Of a DNA stretch of 64,000 nt, positions 42,891-54,128 are shown in pieces; position 1 is the first letter of the stretch; each line of letters starts with the position of its first letter. The DNA comes from Saccharum officinarum (taxonomy: Eukaryota; Streptophyta; Magnoliopsida; Poales; Poaceae), in NCBI GenBank assembly GCA_020631735.1, contig CM036197.1, positions 42,455,880 to 42,519,879 on the forward strand. The letters are read 5' to 3'. Made by a program: the position numbers and the translations under genes. The notes beneath the pieces were generated by a model. That model was given only the letters and a program-made list of their open reading frames with translations, was not told the origin of the DNA and did no database searches.

Positions 42891-43190
42891 GCACGGCTTC
42901 GTGCCCTCTACTCCCCGACCGCCGCATATACGCTCCCAGAGCACCTCGACGAGCCGCTCCCGCGGCGGTGTTCGGCCTCCAGGTTGCGCCGTCCAGCGAC
43001 TTCACCACCTTCTTCCTAGTGCACCCGGAGCTCATGGACGTCGCCACGCCGCCGAGCAGCAGTAGCGCTGTCGTCAACGCCGACGCCAGGGCCGCATCTG
43101 TCATCTCGCCGCCCTTCTAGAGCATCCCGAAGCTCCAGGAGAGCGCCATGAAGGGAAAATACTCCTTCGCCTTCCCGCAGACCACCACCA
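42890..43190 (+). pseudogene. GC-rich captured fragment of unknown origin
   Basis: Plus-strand text such as SSDFTTFFLVHPELMDVATP has the composition of grass coding sequence and ends in a TAG. The parent gene is not recognised. It could be a second gene fragment captured by the surrounding element. Confidence 0.3.
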
Positions 43191-43317
43191 TTTCGTTTTT
43201 TCAAAGAAATCCACCACCATTTCGTTCCATACGATACGTTCTTGTTGCCATGTAGTTGGCGTGTGCCACGGCCCGGGTTACTTTCACAAGGGCACAACCT
43301 CGTCAATTACTAAAATA

Positions 43318-43455
43318 CCTTCTATAATATATTTCTCAATTAATTACTTAGAAAATAGAAAAGATGAAAGTACCTTAAGGTTGTGCCCTCAGGTTCTTTC
43401 GTCTTTTTTCTATTTCCTAAGTAACTAATTGAGAAATATATTATAGAGGGGAGGT
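43318..43455. repeat. Nested foldback (hairpin) sequence
   Basis: The left arm ccttctataatatatttctc is inverted in the right arm gagaaatatattatagaggg, with the intervening attacttagaaaatag/ctatttcctaagtaac also pairing. Together they form a ~60-bp-arm hairpin. It looks like a small MITE inserted into or near the ends of the captured fragments. Confidence 0.75.
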
Positions 43456-43489
43456 TGCACCCTTTTTAACCCCCTTGTCGGCAGTGGCA

Positions 43490-44090
43490 GAACTAGCTAC
43501 TGGGCTGCACGGGTAAGTGCCTGCATGAACCTTGACGGCTTGACTGGTACCGCTGCAGCATCCCGGCGAGAGGGACATTGAGCACGCTGCTTACGGCGAC
43601 GGGGGCAGGCCCGGCAGCACTCCAGCGCCCACGGTCCAGAAGAGCATCGCGATGGCGAGGGCGAGGGCGAGCTGGAGTTTGCAACCTGCTGGACAGCCTC
43701 AGCTGTTTGTCGAAGACGGCAGCCATGAGCACCGAGCGCATGCGCATGCTGTGCCGCCTTGAACCGAAGAACCAGTGCCTCTGCGACAGCGACTCGATGA
43801 GTCAAGACCAGGCCGAAGATAAGGGTGATTCCCGTGGCGAGCTCTCGCTCCCGCTCCCGCTGGTACGAGTAGGACACGATTACACGAAGCAGTACAAGAT
43901 CACTGGCGCCGCAGCGAAGGACAGCGTCTGGAGCAGCGTGCATAGGACCATCAGGACGAGCTCTTTCCTGTTGCACTTGGCGAGCACCAGAAGGCCAGAA
44001 CAACAGGTCGCTTGTCCTCCCGGTGGCTGTCTGCCTCCAGCACAGGCATTCGTCCATAAACGTCCGGCGTTCCTCCACTGTGGCATCGTC
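43490..44090 (-). pseudogene. Captured ABCC (MRP-type) transporter fragment
   Basis: Minus-strand frames carry text of the first transmembrane region of a plant ABCC transporter: LVLMVLCTLLQTLSFAAAPV with ILYCFVSYSYQRE, then [15 protein letters not shown]. After a frame change come [20 protein letters not shown] and [14 protein letters not shown], and finally [17 protein letters not shown]. Segments present in normal ABCC proteins between these blocks are missing. There are no nucleotide-binding domains. It lies inside the long-TIR element, so capture by a Pack-MULE is the simplest explanation. It cannot encode a transporter. Confidence 0.8.
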
Positions 44091-44134
44091 GGCGTCCAGC
44101 GGCGGATGTCGTCGAGGTCAAGCAGCTTAGAGTA

Positions 44135-44355
44135 CTAAAATGACTGATTTACCCTTATTCAAAAATAAAATATAAAAATAAAAATAGATGTTGCCTTTGC
44201 CTCACATATTTTGGTACTGGCCCCACCTAATTTGGTATCATCCCCACCTATTTGGTACCTCTAGGTACTTTTAGTTGAGTACCTTCTATTTTTTCACCGT
44301 CCGATCTCGCTTAATGAATGGCTCATGTTTTTTCCAACCATTGTAAAATTTCTTA
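44135..44355 (-). repeat. Right terminal inverted repeat of the Pack-MULE-like element
   Basis: Inverted partner of 42386-42598, containing ttttggtactggccccacct, the complement of which is echoed in the left arm. Confidence 0.75.
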
Positions 44356-45237
44356 TAAAAATTGCTTACATATATATCTTTGTGTTCTCGCTATTCATTT
44401 TTCAACACAATACCCACGATAGTATGTGATGTCTGTTTGGTTGTGATCGATTCATTATTACTCTATATTTTTTCATCTTTATCTATATTTTTTCTCGCTT
44501 TCATGGCACCTCTCCATATCTTGAACATATGTTTAGTTGAAATTTTAGCTTAAGTTATATTAACACTTGGCAGGTGTGTCGTGTTATTATGAATCTAGAT
44601 TTTTGCCTTTCAAATTTGTATCTTATTAGTGCCTACAATTTTTTCCTTGTAAGTTGAAAACTCTAGTGGTTATTGTAACTTTTTCATCAAAAATTTTCTT
44701 TTGTATTATATCAGAATCGTTTCTAGGTTCTCGATGCACCTTTTGTTACTACAATGACATTAACAATGGTTTTCAATTTTCTCCACTAAAGATCTTTTTG
44801 TGTATTATTATTCTAACAAAAACACAATTCTTACAATTAAATTACCAATGTAGATACGTTACAATGTTTCAACAAAATGTAAAAATTATCTTAAATAGCA
44901 ACTTACATAATGTCTTGTCATACAGTATGCTACTATTAGTTATTAGAGGCTCCATCTAAGAGACGTGCTAGAAAAGATAAATCACTATTGATAATAATAG
45001 CTGCTAGATTTATTCTATTTTTATCTATACTATAAAAGAGCGAATGAATTAAAAATAGCCTCTCGCTCTGATGTCTCCTACTCAGTTTTTTTACCCTTAG
45101 ATATACATTAAAATTAGATCCAACGTATCTAAATCATCCACCGCGATCTGACAAGCGGATCCGACCAGAAAACTTGTAAACGTTTACGCGTGTTTCTCTC
45201 TTGCCAATGTCTTGCGTTGGATTTTTTCTCACCGTCC
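44356..45237. other. AT-rich intergenic DNA
   Basis: No gene, RNA or clear transposon end recognised. Frames up to 101 residues are AT-rich and unlikely to be coding. Confidence 0.4.
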
Positions 45238-45245
45238 TCGACCCC
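45238..45245. repeat. 8-bp target-site duplication tcgacccc (left)
   Basis: Identical to 48080-48087. Confidence 0.75.
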
Positions 45246-45489
45246 AGTGACGGAGCCACAGGGTATGCCGGGTATACCGGCAAGTGTACAATATAATATA
45301 GGTATTATACATATGTATTGATAAAAAAAATACTCACCTTATTTTGAGGGGAAGAAAAAATACCCCCAGTGATTTTGAGGGTATGCCGGGTACACCGTCA
45401 CAGAAGCAGCAAATTAGAAGGCCCAGGAAGTGGCCCACGCAGCAAGTATGTACACGCCTACACGGGATGGTTCACTTTTGGCTTTTGGT

Positions 45490-46970
45490 ATCGGTAATGA
45501 TAGACGGCAGACGTCCGGACGCAACGGACGCGCCGCAATCCAGCGACGCGCCGCGCGACCCGAAGCGCCCGCGCCCGCCTGTTGACCCCACGCGCCGACT
45601 CCGCTCGCTGCCTCCCCACTCATTCCCCTTCTCCACTCCCCACCACTCACCTCGTTCTCTCCGCCTCCTCCGCGCGAGCCGCTCGCGTTGCGCCCGCGCG
45701 CCTCCTCCCCCACGTGCCTGCGAGCTCCCCCTCCCGGCCTTCCTCTCCCCCCCTCTTCCCTTCCCCTCCCCGCTGCGACCTCCGCGTCCATTTTTTTGCC
45801 GCTGGCAGCCGTGGGCGATGACGCCTCCCCGTGCTGGATCCATGGAGGGAGGCGCAAATCCAGCGGCGCGGGATGGTCTCCTCCACTCCGGAGCATCCTC
45901 CACCTCGACGGCAGCATGCCCTCCCGCGGCGAATTCATGGAGCGTCGGGCTCCCCGTGGTGGATCTAGGGGGGCAGTGCAGATCCAGCTAGGGGGCGGTC
46001 TCCACTCTTGCGCGCCTCCCCCACCTCGATGGCGGCATGGGGGACCTCCCTCTGCGTTGGATCCATGCAGCAGCGTTGCCCCCCCGTGGTGGATCCATGG
46101 GGGCGATGCAGATCTTGCGGCACTTCTCTTGCCCCCCTCTGTTTCAGTAGCATCCCTCTCTTTGTTTCTGTTTCTCGAAAGGTATGTTTCATTAGAACAA
46201 TTTGGATGTTGGAGAAGCAGATCGGGGCATGTTGTATGAGCTTTTCCTCCCTCCTCCTTCCCTTCCTTTTTTTGCTCCTTGTTTCAATGGCTGTTTTTCA
46301 ATGTTGCAGTAGTGTTTTAGCAGATATTGGAGTGCGTTTGAGATTTTGTTTCAGGTTTTTTTTGTTTCAACCGCATGGTGAAGTAGTTGTTGGCCACTGT
46401 TGCAGTAGTTGTTTGAGGGTTGTTGTATTAGTTCCATGTTGTTGGTGCAGTAGGGGACCGCTTTCGTTGTTTGAATCTTCATTTTGTGCAGGTTGTAGCA
46501 TGAGTTTGGTCGTTGTTTCAGCAGGTCTTGGTCGTTGTTCCGGTAGATTTCATGCTTTTTGGTTCAGTAGGTGTTCGTTGCCTGTTTTGTATCTCTTTCA
46601 CTAGATTTTTTTAGTTCGCTGCATTAGGTGTTCTTCAAATGTTGGAATAGCATTATCCTCCTGTTTCATCTGGTCGGGGTGGATTATGGTGGTGATTCGG
46701 TGCCGCGGGGTGTGGTGGAGGTGCTAGGTCGGTGAGGTTGCGGCGGGGGCAGATCCGTTCGCAGGGGGTGCACGCGGATCCGTGCGTGCGATGGTTCGTG
46801 GGGGGTCGTGGATCCATGCGGTAGTGGGGCGGGGGCAGCGCCGTTTTTTCGTTTTTATTTTCATTCCCGTGCGTGCGGCGTCCTTCCGTGGGGAGGGGAG
46901 CGGTTGTTGCGGCGTCCGGCCGCTAGCGCCCGGATCCGGACGTCCGGGCGCTAGCAGCGCCCTTTTGGTA
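45490..46970. repeat. GC-rich Mutator-like repeat nested in the hAT element
   Basis: Starts near ggtaatgatagacggcagac and ends near ggacgtccgggcgctagcag. It has a GC-rich, UTR-like block (45500-46150) with duplicated gtggtggatc(c/t) phrases, then many gttgcagtag/gttgttg motifs (46290-46640). The composition resembles the 14078-15168 repeat. Boundaries are approximate. The GC-rich frames of up to 215 residues are not recognised as protein. Confidence 0.4.
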
Positions 46971-47298
46971 TTCTATAATCTGGATCGATCCGTTCATCGG
47001 GGGGGGGGGCTGAGTCACGAACTCATAACACCGCCGCCCTGACTATTGACGCCGACACCGACGCCGACTGCCGACGCGGTGAGGCGTGACGGACAGCGAC
47101 GCCCTGCTGGTCCTGGTGGCCGGTGCCCTCGGGCCTCTGCCTTGCTGCTTTCCGTCTCCTCCGATCACGCATCTACAATTTGTAGTTTGCATGGCCGCGC
47201 AGTCACGGAGGCTCGCAATTTAATCTTCTGCTCTTCGTCTTTTTAGAAAATTATTGTCCAATTTCATAGCTATTTGTAAACATCACAAATAACAAATT

Positions 47299-47665
47299 TG
47301 TTACTGCATTCGGTACCCCTGCTGACAGCATGAAGAGTGCATTGGGCTTGCCTGAAACCGGCCCATCTACTGTGGCCCTTCCGACAATAGAAGGAAGGCC
47401 GAGCAAGCGTACCAGGATTCCAAGCACCCGCGTCACTGGGCCGCAATGGGCTTGATCTCTAGGATGTAGAGCAGCTGTGCTCCCGAGACAAGTCACTAGT
47501 TGAGCCGGATGTATAAGAATGGCGAGAACACCCAAGAGGGGGTCATGATGTAATTGAACCCAAACCCGAACTATAAAATCAATCCGTCCTTCTCCTACCT
47601 CGTTGCTCTGCTTGCTCCTTCCCAAGTCTAGTCTTCCCCTCGATCCCCAATTCCGCTTGCTAACG
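47299..47665 (+). repeat. Solo LTR with 5-bp target duplication
   Basis: 367 bp from tgttactgc to gctaacg, with near-inverted ends TGTTA/TAACG. It is flanked by aaatt at 47294-47298 and 47666-47670. A TATA-like ctataaaatc near 47571 supports plus orientation. Solo LTRs arise by recombination between the two LTRs of an element. Confidence 0.65.
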
Positions 47666-47679
47666 AAATTATTTAATAT

Positions 47680-47821
47680 TTATGCAGCTGTGAAGAGAAA
47701 CTCGGATATTGCGTCACTTTTGCAGAAGCATCAAGCAAAAAGGCGGCGGGATATTTTCTTTGAAGTTGATGAAGATGTAATCAAGACATTTATGTCTTTT
47801 CGAAAGCGTCGAATAAAATAG
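47680..47821 (+). pseudogene. hAT transposase-like N-terminal exon fragment
   Basis: After an acceptor (atgcag), the frame reads KRNSDIASLLQKHQAKRRRD and stops after SFRKRRIK. A Lys/Arg-rich start of this kind is typical of TTF/hAT transposases in grasses, but only ~45 residues remain. Assignment rests mainly on the surrounding hAT ends. Confidence 0.4.
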
Positions 47822-48079
47822 TCAGAAAAATAGCAGTGTAAGTCTCCGGTTCTCTTTTATGTCTATATTTCAGTTATCAGTATGACTTTTGAACTATTTA
47901 CACTATATTTAGTGGATGGTTTGAACTTAATCTATAATGACGTTGTCAATTTTACAATTATTACCGAATTAAGTTGTCAATTTTATAATTATTTCTAAAT
48001 TAGTAAAATGGATTTACCGAATTGTGTATGAAATTTTTTAGGTAGCATACCCTAAGCTAAAATCATAAATTCGCCACTG

Positions 48080-48087
48080 TCGACCCC
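48080..48087. repeat. 8-bp target-site duplication tcgacccc (right)
   Basis: Identical to 45238-45245. Confidence 0.75.
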
Positions 48088-48329
48088 TACCCACCCGCCG
48101 TACCCACACACCAAGTTACATCTATCCACCGAAAACTTTCTCCCCTCCATCCCCGTCTGTTCGCCGCCATCCGCGGCAAATGATAAGATCTCATCTATTG
48201 CGAGGTCCAGAAAAAGGGGACGATGACCAGAGGCGCAATCCCGCCAGACGGCACTGGGAGCGGCGACGCAGCCGGTGGTGGCCTCCTTGCAGAGGACACC
48301 CGAGCGACGGATCCTGGACACAGCCCTCG

Positions 48330-48995
48330 GCGCCTCGCGTCCACAATTGGTTCAGCCTATGGCAACATCATCGCCAGCAACCACGCAGACGATCATCTCG
48401 AGAGAGGGGAGACCATCACCTGACAAGGCCTCACGAGGAACAACCTCACTTCCGGTGCCGGGACCACCATCCTCGAAGTCGAAGGCATCAAGTGCGCCGT
48501 TGCCCCCTGGCACTCTGAGAAGCCGGACGCGGGCTTCATCCAGGACCCGATTCCACTGTGCTACGCCATCGTCATCGTCGGAGAGGGCCCCTATGCTGAG
48601 ACGTTCGACGACAGCCTGAACCTGACTATGACCATCCGTGCACCCGGGCCGGCCGTCATCCGGAACGTATGTGGCAGCATCAAGTGCGTCGTGGTGCTCG
48701 TTTCCAGCAGGTGACCGCTGGTGGTGGAGCCGTTCATCGACGGCATCGACGGTTCGACGCGCTGGTGGTGGCGTGGGCCGGGGTGGCTGCCGGGGACGGA
48801 GCGAGGGGCAAGGCGTCAGCGACGTGCTGTTCGCAGACTACAGATTCGCCGGGAAGCTGTCGAGGACGTGCTTCCGATAGGTGGATCAACAATTTCAACA
48901 GCCCTGAACGTTCTAGATGCGCACTGCGATCCATTGTTCTCGTTTGGCTTTGGCCACGAGAGACACAGGCACACAGCCATCGTCCACATATTAGA
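48330..48995 (+). pseudogene. GH3 beta-glucan exohydrolase pseudogene fragment
   Basis: Frames in succession carry the C-terminal domain of plant family-3 glycoside hydrolases: NNLTSGAGTTILEVEGIKCA (after a frame change), PLCYAIVIVGEGPYAETFDD, SLNLTM, CGSIKCVVVLVSS, VVEPFIDGID, SDVLFADYRFAGKLSRTCFR and HCDPLFSFGFG. At least four frame changes and several stops are present, and the N-terminal barrel domain with its catalytic Asp is missing. The parent enzymes hydrolyse (1,3)- and (1,3;1,4)-beta-glucans in cell walls. It starts within ~250 bp of the hAT element's right end. Confidence 0.8.
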
Positions 48996-49586
48996 GTGAG
49001 GCTAATCTCGTCGTTGGAAGTTCTGGAAAGTTTGCATGTTTCAAATTTTATGCATGCTGATCGGTGATCACCGATTCGAATCGCAGATTCATTTTATTGC
49101 GGCAATGATCTATAGGTAAGCCTCCCTCCGTCGTCCTTCCCACACTTTTTTTTAATGTATGGAAATAAAAGATTCGTTTCTTGCGGAGTGATGAGCATGG
49201 TGACTTTGCGGCAACGGCAGTATACTCGCTTATATGGCTACATCATCCATAGATTGGTAGTTGGGTTGCCCAAGCTAATCTACTACTCTTTGCTCAAATT
49301 GATCTATTTCATGGATGCAGTCTTCTAGATGTTGCAAATTAATTTTCTGTGTATGGTTGCGTACTTGCACACCTTAGACACAAAATCTTCACCAATGTTT
49401 TTTCAATGCATGGTAAGAATTGGAAGCTCAGTTATTTCGTCACCATATAATATACCAACTTTGAAATGTCGATCAGAAAATTATGGATAGATTCGACGTG
49501 CATGCTACCTTCTGTTAATTTGATATGAAATTCTTTGACTACCGTTGTTATGGCCACAAACTAATACTCAAATAATTTCTACTGTA
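48996..49586. other. Intergenic, no supported gene
   Basis: AT-rich. Nothing recognised apart from a possible exon-like stretch at 49070-49116 that ends in gtaagc. Confidence 0.35.
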
Positions 49587-50868
49587 GGAATATTTCAGAC
49601 CTTTGCACGATAGAGAGCATAGGTCTTCATATGTGCAAGAGGTAAATGGAATATTGTCATAAAAGAGCATTAACTTCAATCCTATCCTATGTGGGCTATT
49701 TTCCAAGGCATGGAGACCAAAGAAAATCAATAGATAACTATTTGTTTTTGGTTAGCTAAACATTTTGAGTGGTGGTAGATTACTATTGTTCGAGGACAAC
49801 AATCCACACGGAACAGAGGTGAAAACTAAGAATTGAACCAACACGTCAAGAATATGTCCCAGTTTTGTACAAACCATCTGCAACTATAAAAATCAGGTCA
49901 ACATTCAAAGTTAATTATGAAGTGAGTGTGAGCTATGGAACTAAGTATTATCTTCTCAACAAATGTCTTCTTTAGATTTAACATCGATTTATTTCTTTAG
50001 TCTGAGAAAGCAAAGCAGGATCGATGAACTTTCCGACCAGAGTAACATGCATCAAGAAAATGACGATATTGGTACAGAAATTGACAGGTAATATTGTTGT
50101 AATTATCTCTCTATAATAGATACCAATACCATCACACACCGTTAAGCAAATGGATATACAAGACTGACCTGTGCTCTCTACTATTTATACAGTTTGACGC
50201 AGCATAATTAATTTTATCTTGCTTGCAGGCAAAACAAAGATCTGCTTGACCGGTTCCTTCCAGTGATGGCGTCGCTGAACCAAATTTCAAACTTAAAGGT
50301 GGCAATCAACGGGGACACCGGTTATGAGAAGGATAAGAGTGGATGGCAGGTACTGATTTCTTAGTTCTTGTTTACTGAACCTTCATCTATTGCTGCACGG
50401 TGCACTTTACTTATATAGATGAATCATAGTTTCCTTTTGATTTTTATTTGTGCTGGATGATATGCAGGTTAATGCTTCCTCACAAGTAGTTGTTGTTTGC
50501 TTGAGAGATTGAATAAATGTGTTAAATTAATAATAAAGAAAAGGTATGCATGCTGAGAGTTCTAATTGTTAGGGGGTGTTTCAATATACCTGTTGAATTA
50601 GGAGATGTTGTTTGCAGTTGTGTCCAACCAAACGCCAACCAAGGAAATTTATTAGCGGTGTAAATTGATTATGGACCAAAAGATCCGAACCAAGCAGCAC
50701 CAATATTTCTTTGGCATCAGACATGCATGTAGTTTTTTACTTTTCATAAATCCAGGATTCTTTGTTGGCATATCGCCTCAACTCTATAATTTTTATCCGT
50801 TACCTCTCTTCATGCTCTAGCAAAAATTTGCTAAGATATTACTGTGATCTTTCTTGCAGGCAACGTGA
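49587..50868 (+). pseudogene. Exon-like blocks of an unidentified gene
   Basis: Three blocks with good splice sites. 49587-49640 (EYFRPLHDREHRSSYVQE between tgtag and gtaaat). 50001-50087 (RIDELSDQSNMHQENDDIGT...). 50229-50349 (QNKDLLDRFLPVMASLNQIS, ending KDKSGWQ). The last two join in phase, and a further acceptor at 50858-50859 would add Ala-Thr and a TGA stop at 50868. The first block does not join in phase to the second, so an exon is missing or it is unrelated. The protein is not recognised. It may be the 3' end of a small gene whose 5' part was lost. Confidence 0.35.
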
Positions 50869-51189
50869 ACAAGCACTGGAGGTTTTCTTTTCACAAAGTT
50901 TAACTTCAGCTAAGCACTTGTTATACAGTTAAGAATTCTCTATTATGCAGAGCAGATTTGATATTTGTAATTACCAAAATTAGACATGTGGTTCACTTGC
51001 AACCAACAAAGGAGTTTCAAGTGTGTAACATTAAATAAAAAAAGGGCTTGTTAAGGAAGAGAACGATTAATCATAAATGTTTGTTTCATAAATTTGGCCT
51101 GCTAGAGAGGTGACAGAAGAATCGGCCTTGCAAAGAAAAAAAAACACTCTAGCAATGAAGGATGTGCAAATGTTTTTATTCATGAAGCA

Positions 51190-51336
51190 CTCCCTCCGTT
51201 CCAAATTATAAGTCGCTTTGACTTTTTTGGTATATCCATTTTGCTATGCATCTAGATAAAATAATATGTCTAAACACATAGCAAAATGAATGAACCAAAA
51301 AAAATCAAAGTGACTTATAATTTGTAACGGAGGGAG
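51190..51336. mobile_element. Stowaway MITE (Tc1/mariner type)
   Basis: 147 bp with long inverted ends ctccctccgttccaaattat / ataatttgtaacggagggag. The right flank is TA; the left flank is CA, probably a mutated TA duplication. It has no coding capacity. Confidence 0.88.
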
Positions 51337-51397
51337 TATTCAACATACTTATGCATATCGCAATGATCTAAGTGAAATATGAAGTAACTATAGCCTT

Positions 51398-51402
51398 GTA
51401 AT
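51398..51402. repeat. Target-site duplication gtaat (left)
   Basis: Matches 58980-58984. Confidence 0.92.
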
Positions 51403-54112
51403 TGTAACACCCTAAATTTTGCATTGTTTTACAATAGATAAAATTGATTTAATTATGTATTTGTTTATGCATTCAAATTTAGGGAATAATAAAATTTGGT
51501 GAAAATAAAATAAATCATAAGGATTAGTTACATGTTGATGCACTCATGCCGATGCATTTTATTTATTGTGGTGACTGGTTTTTATCTCTTTGCAAAAAGG
51601 TTTCAAAAACCTTTTGAAAATGAATTTGGAAAAGTGCTATAGAAAAAGAAAAGCAAAAATTTTTTCTCCTCCTCTTTTCCTCGCTTTCGGCCTGTTGGCC
51701 CAGCTTCCCGGCCGGCCCACCATTCCTCCCCCCGCGCCCCTTCTCTTGGGCCGCAGCCCAGCCCAGTCGGCCTGCCTCCGCAGCACCCTCTCTCCCTTGT
51801 GCGGCTGACATGCCGGGCCCAGCTGTCGGCGCCTTCCTCTACCGCCAGCCGCAGCCCCGCTTCTCTCGGTCAAGGCAACCGCCATGACCCGCCCCCGCGC
51901 CCACGAGCACTGGACGTGGGAGCGCCCTTCTCCCCCCGCGCCTGGCCTTAAAAGGGAGCCCCAACCCCCTTCGCCCCTCCCCCTGCTGCATTCCCGCTTC
52001 AATCCCCCATTCTTTCGTGCTCGCGAAGTCCCGCAGCGGCGCGCCACCGGAGCACGCTCGGCCACCTCGTCGGTCTTCGCCCCGAGCCGTCCCCGTCCCG
52101 TTTGTAGCCGTGGTGAGATTCCCCGTGCTCCCCTCCCTCTCCCTTCACCTCCAATTCCTTGATTTGTGGCCTCTAGGGCCGTGTCCGCGAGCTCCGACGA
52201 GCTTCTTGCCGTCATCCATGGCGGGCGCCCCTCGGGTTTTTCCCCGGCCGCACTTGTGACGAAAACGGGATCCCTATCCCCTCCGCATTCTCCCTGTGGA
52301 CTTTGTTTGAAGAATGGGGCTCTGTAGCGCCCAATCTCACTGCTCAGATGAGCTCTCCACCGTCGGCTATGGCGGGTACGCCGCGCGGGTGACCCCGTGG
52401 CCGCGTTTGGCCCCGTGATGCGTTCGCCATCCTCCCCTCTTTGCTCCGGACCTTTTACTTTTGAAAATGATGCCCTGTAGCGCCCGGGCGAGCAACGCCG
52501 GCGAGCTCCGCGCCGCGGCAATGGCGGCGCCGCCGCGTTCTCCCTCAGCTCCGGCGGCCGGCCCTCTCTCTTCGCCCCCCTTTTCTTTCTTAACCGTGCA
52601 TCTCAAGATCAACGGCCCTGGTTGGCCGATACCCCTTCGGGGTTTATTTTGTTAAAGAGACCCCCCACTTTCATCTATTTGAACCCGCCGTCCTTGGCGT
52701 ATTCCCAAATTACATGTTCTAATTTTGAAAGCGTAGTCATCTTCGGTATATATGAAAAATACGCTTTCAGATTAATTACAGAATTGCCACTGTAGTAAAA
52801 CGTCTATAAAATCGTCGTTTCAGCTCCGATTTGACCCGTTCAACTTGCGTTAGTTTCATAATTTCATAATCTACGCAATAGTGCTACTGTTAGACCTGTT
52901 AGGAGCTTTTGAATTTCTCAAATAAATCTAGTTAATAGCTAGCTTTTGGAACCCTAAATAATTCACAACTTTTGCGTTTTATCTCCGATTTTTGTGATCT
53001 TCGCGTTGACGTGACCGTAGCAAGGCGTAGAATACTTTCATAAACTTTTTATCTTGTTTTTATACTGCTGGTATACTGTTCTAATTATAGGTTGTTTGCT
53101 ATGTATGAATGCTCCTGAAATGTGTATGTTGCCGTGTTGGTCGAGTCAGACGGTGAGGAGTACGTTGGGAGCCAGGAGTACTTCGAAGATCAGCAGGACC
53201 AGCAGGAGTGTGCAAACTAAGGCAAGTATAGTTTGGGTATTCTTTCTATGACCCTGATCTTGTGACTTAATTAATGTAAGAGCTATGATGGTTGAGAAAT
53301 GACTTTTTAGCAACATAAGATCTTGTCTGTACTTGAACCTCCGGGATTTACAGTACAACTGTGAGGGCTATATGGCTCTGGCTTTAGCTCGGTATGAGGA
53401 CCTTTTCTAGCTTGTTAGAGGTTACCCTTGTGGCGCAAATGGGGAAAAGCAGACTGTGGATCCCTGTGACTGGTTGTATCACACAGACTGACTTTGGAAA
53501 CCTAGCGGCCCTAACTTGTTAGACGAACCTTTGAAAGGCTTCATAGTGAACCCTGCCAACCTTCCTTGGAAGTGGGTCAAGAGGTTAGCTACCTCGGGCG
53601 AAATGGTAAATCACGACTCACAGTGAAAGTGTACACCTCTGCGCAGAGTTTAATAAACTGGTATACTAGCCGTGCTCACGGATACGAGCGGCCTTGGAGA
53701 CATCTACATTAAAGATGATGATTCTTGTTTTGTTAAGATGCTCATTTACTTATCGATTATACTTTATATTGATTATGTTACATTGATCATGAGTTTATGG
53801 GATCTATACTTGCTATGCTTGCGGAGTTCGACATGGACTCACTCTTGCTATTTCCCACACCTCAGGTTAGCCTCTGGAGTTTTAGACTTGTGATCAACCA
53901 GTCAGTTTGTTCCTGTGGAGCAAAGTCTACACCCGAAGATCGGAGTTGTTTTCCGTTGTTTGCACTCTGAGGTTATGTTTATATACTAAGTATGTTATTT
54001 ATTAAGCATTTGTCTCTTGGTATTACACTTGTCTGCGACTATATGTGAGATTTGACTCCTTTGTTTCACATATAGTGCATATCTGGTTTCGTCCTTAAAA
54101 TCAGGTGTGACA
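51403..54112 (+). repeat. 5' LTR (2710 bp)
   Basis: Ends TGTAACACCC...GGTGTGACA. Carries a GC-rich block (51660-52620) in which minus- and plus-strand frames (up to 294 residues) recur unchanged in the other LTR simply because the LTRs are copies. A TATA-like cttaaaaggg near 51948 may mark the promoter. Confidence 0.95.
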
Positions 54113-54115
54113 AAG

Positions 54116-54128
54116 TGGTATCAGAGCA
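54116..54128 (+). other. Primer binding site (initiator-Met tRNA type)
   Basis: Reads tggtatcagagca three bases after the 5' LTR, the standard plant sequence. Confidence 0.93.

Larger units (their letters stand above)
42386..44355. mobile_element. Pack-MULE-like element with ~215-bp terminal inverted repeats
   Basis: The left arm 42386-42598 (gagaaattttac ... ggtcatttt) is inverted at the right arm 44135-44355 (aaaatgac ... gtaaaatttctta). Both arms share phrases such as gagcgagatcggatggt/aagcgagatcggacggt and ctaaaagtacct. Long inverted ends enclosing host gene fragments fit a Pack-MULE. No transposase is present. The 9-bp target duplication expected of Mutator elements could not be resolved by eye. 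Confidence 0.75.
45246..48079. mobile_element. hAT-like transposon with nested insertions
   Basis: Flanked by the perfect 8-bp duplication tcgacccc (45238-45245 and 48080-48087), as hAT elements make. The ends are agtgacggagcc on the left and ttcgccactg on the right, matching the cagtggcgga-type termini of a grass hAT family. Subterminal gggtatgc (left) and gcataccc (right) are inverted. Inside are a short transposase-like exon, a solo LTR and a GC-rich Mutator-like repeat. Total length 2834 bp. Confidence 0.7.

Noticed and set aside
45344..45991. 215-residue frame in GC-rich DNA
   Set aside because: Pro/Ser/Arg-rich in several frames on both strands, typical of GC-rich UTR or transposon sequence; no conserved motif.
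51637..52521. 294-residue minus-strand frame, repeated at 56504-57388
   Set aside because: It falls in the GC-rich block of a retrotransposon LTR. The repeat reflects LTR duplication, not protein conservation, and no domain is visible.
54116..54128. tRNA-like sequence tggtatcagagca
   Set aside because: It is the retrotransposon primer site complementary to a tRNA end, not a tRNA gene.
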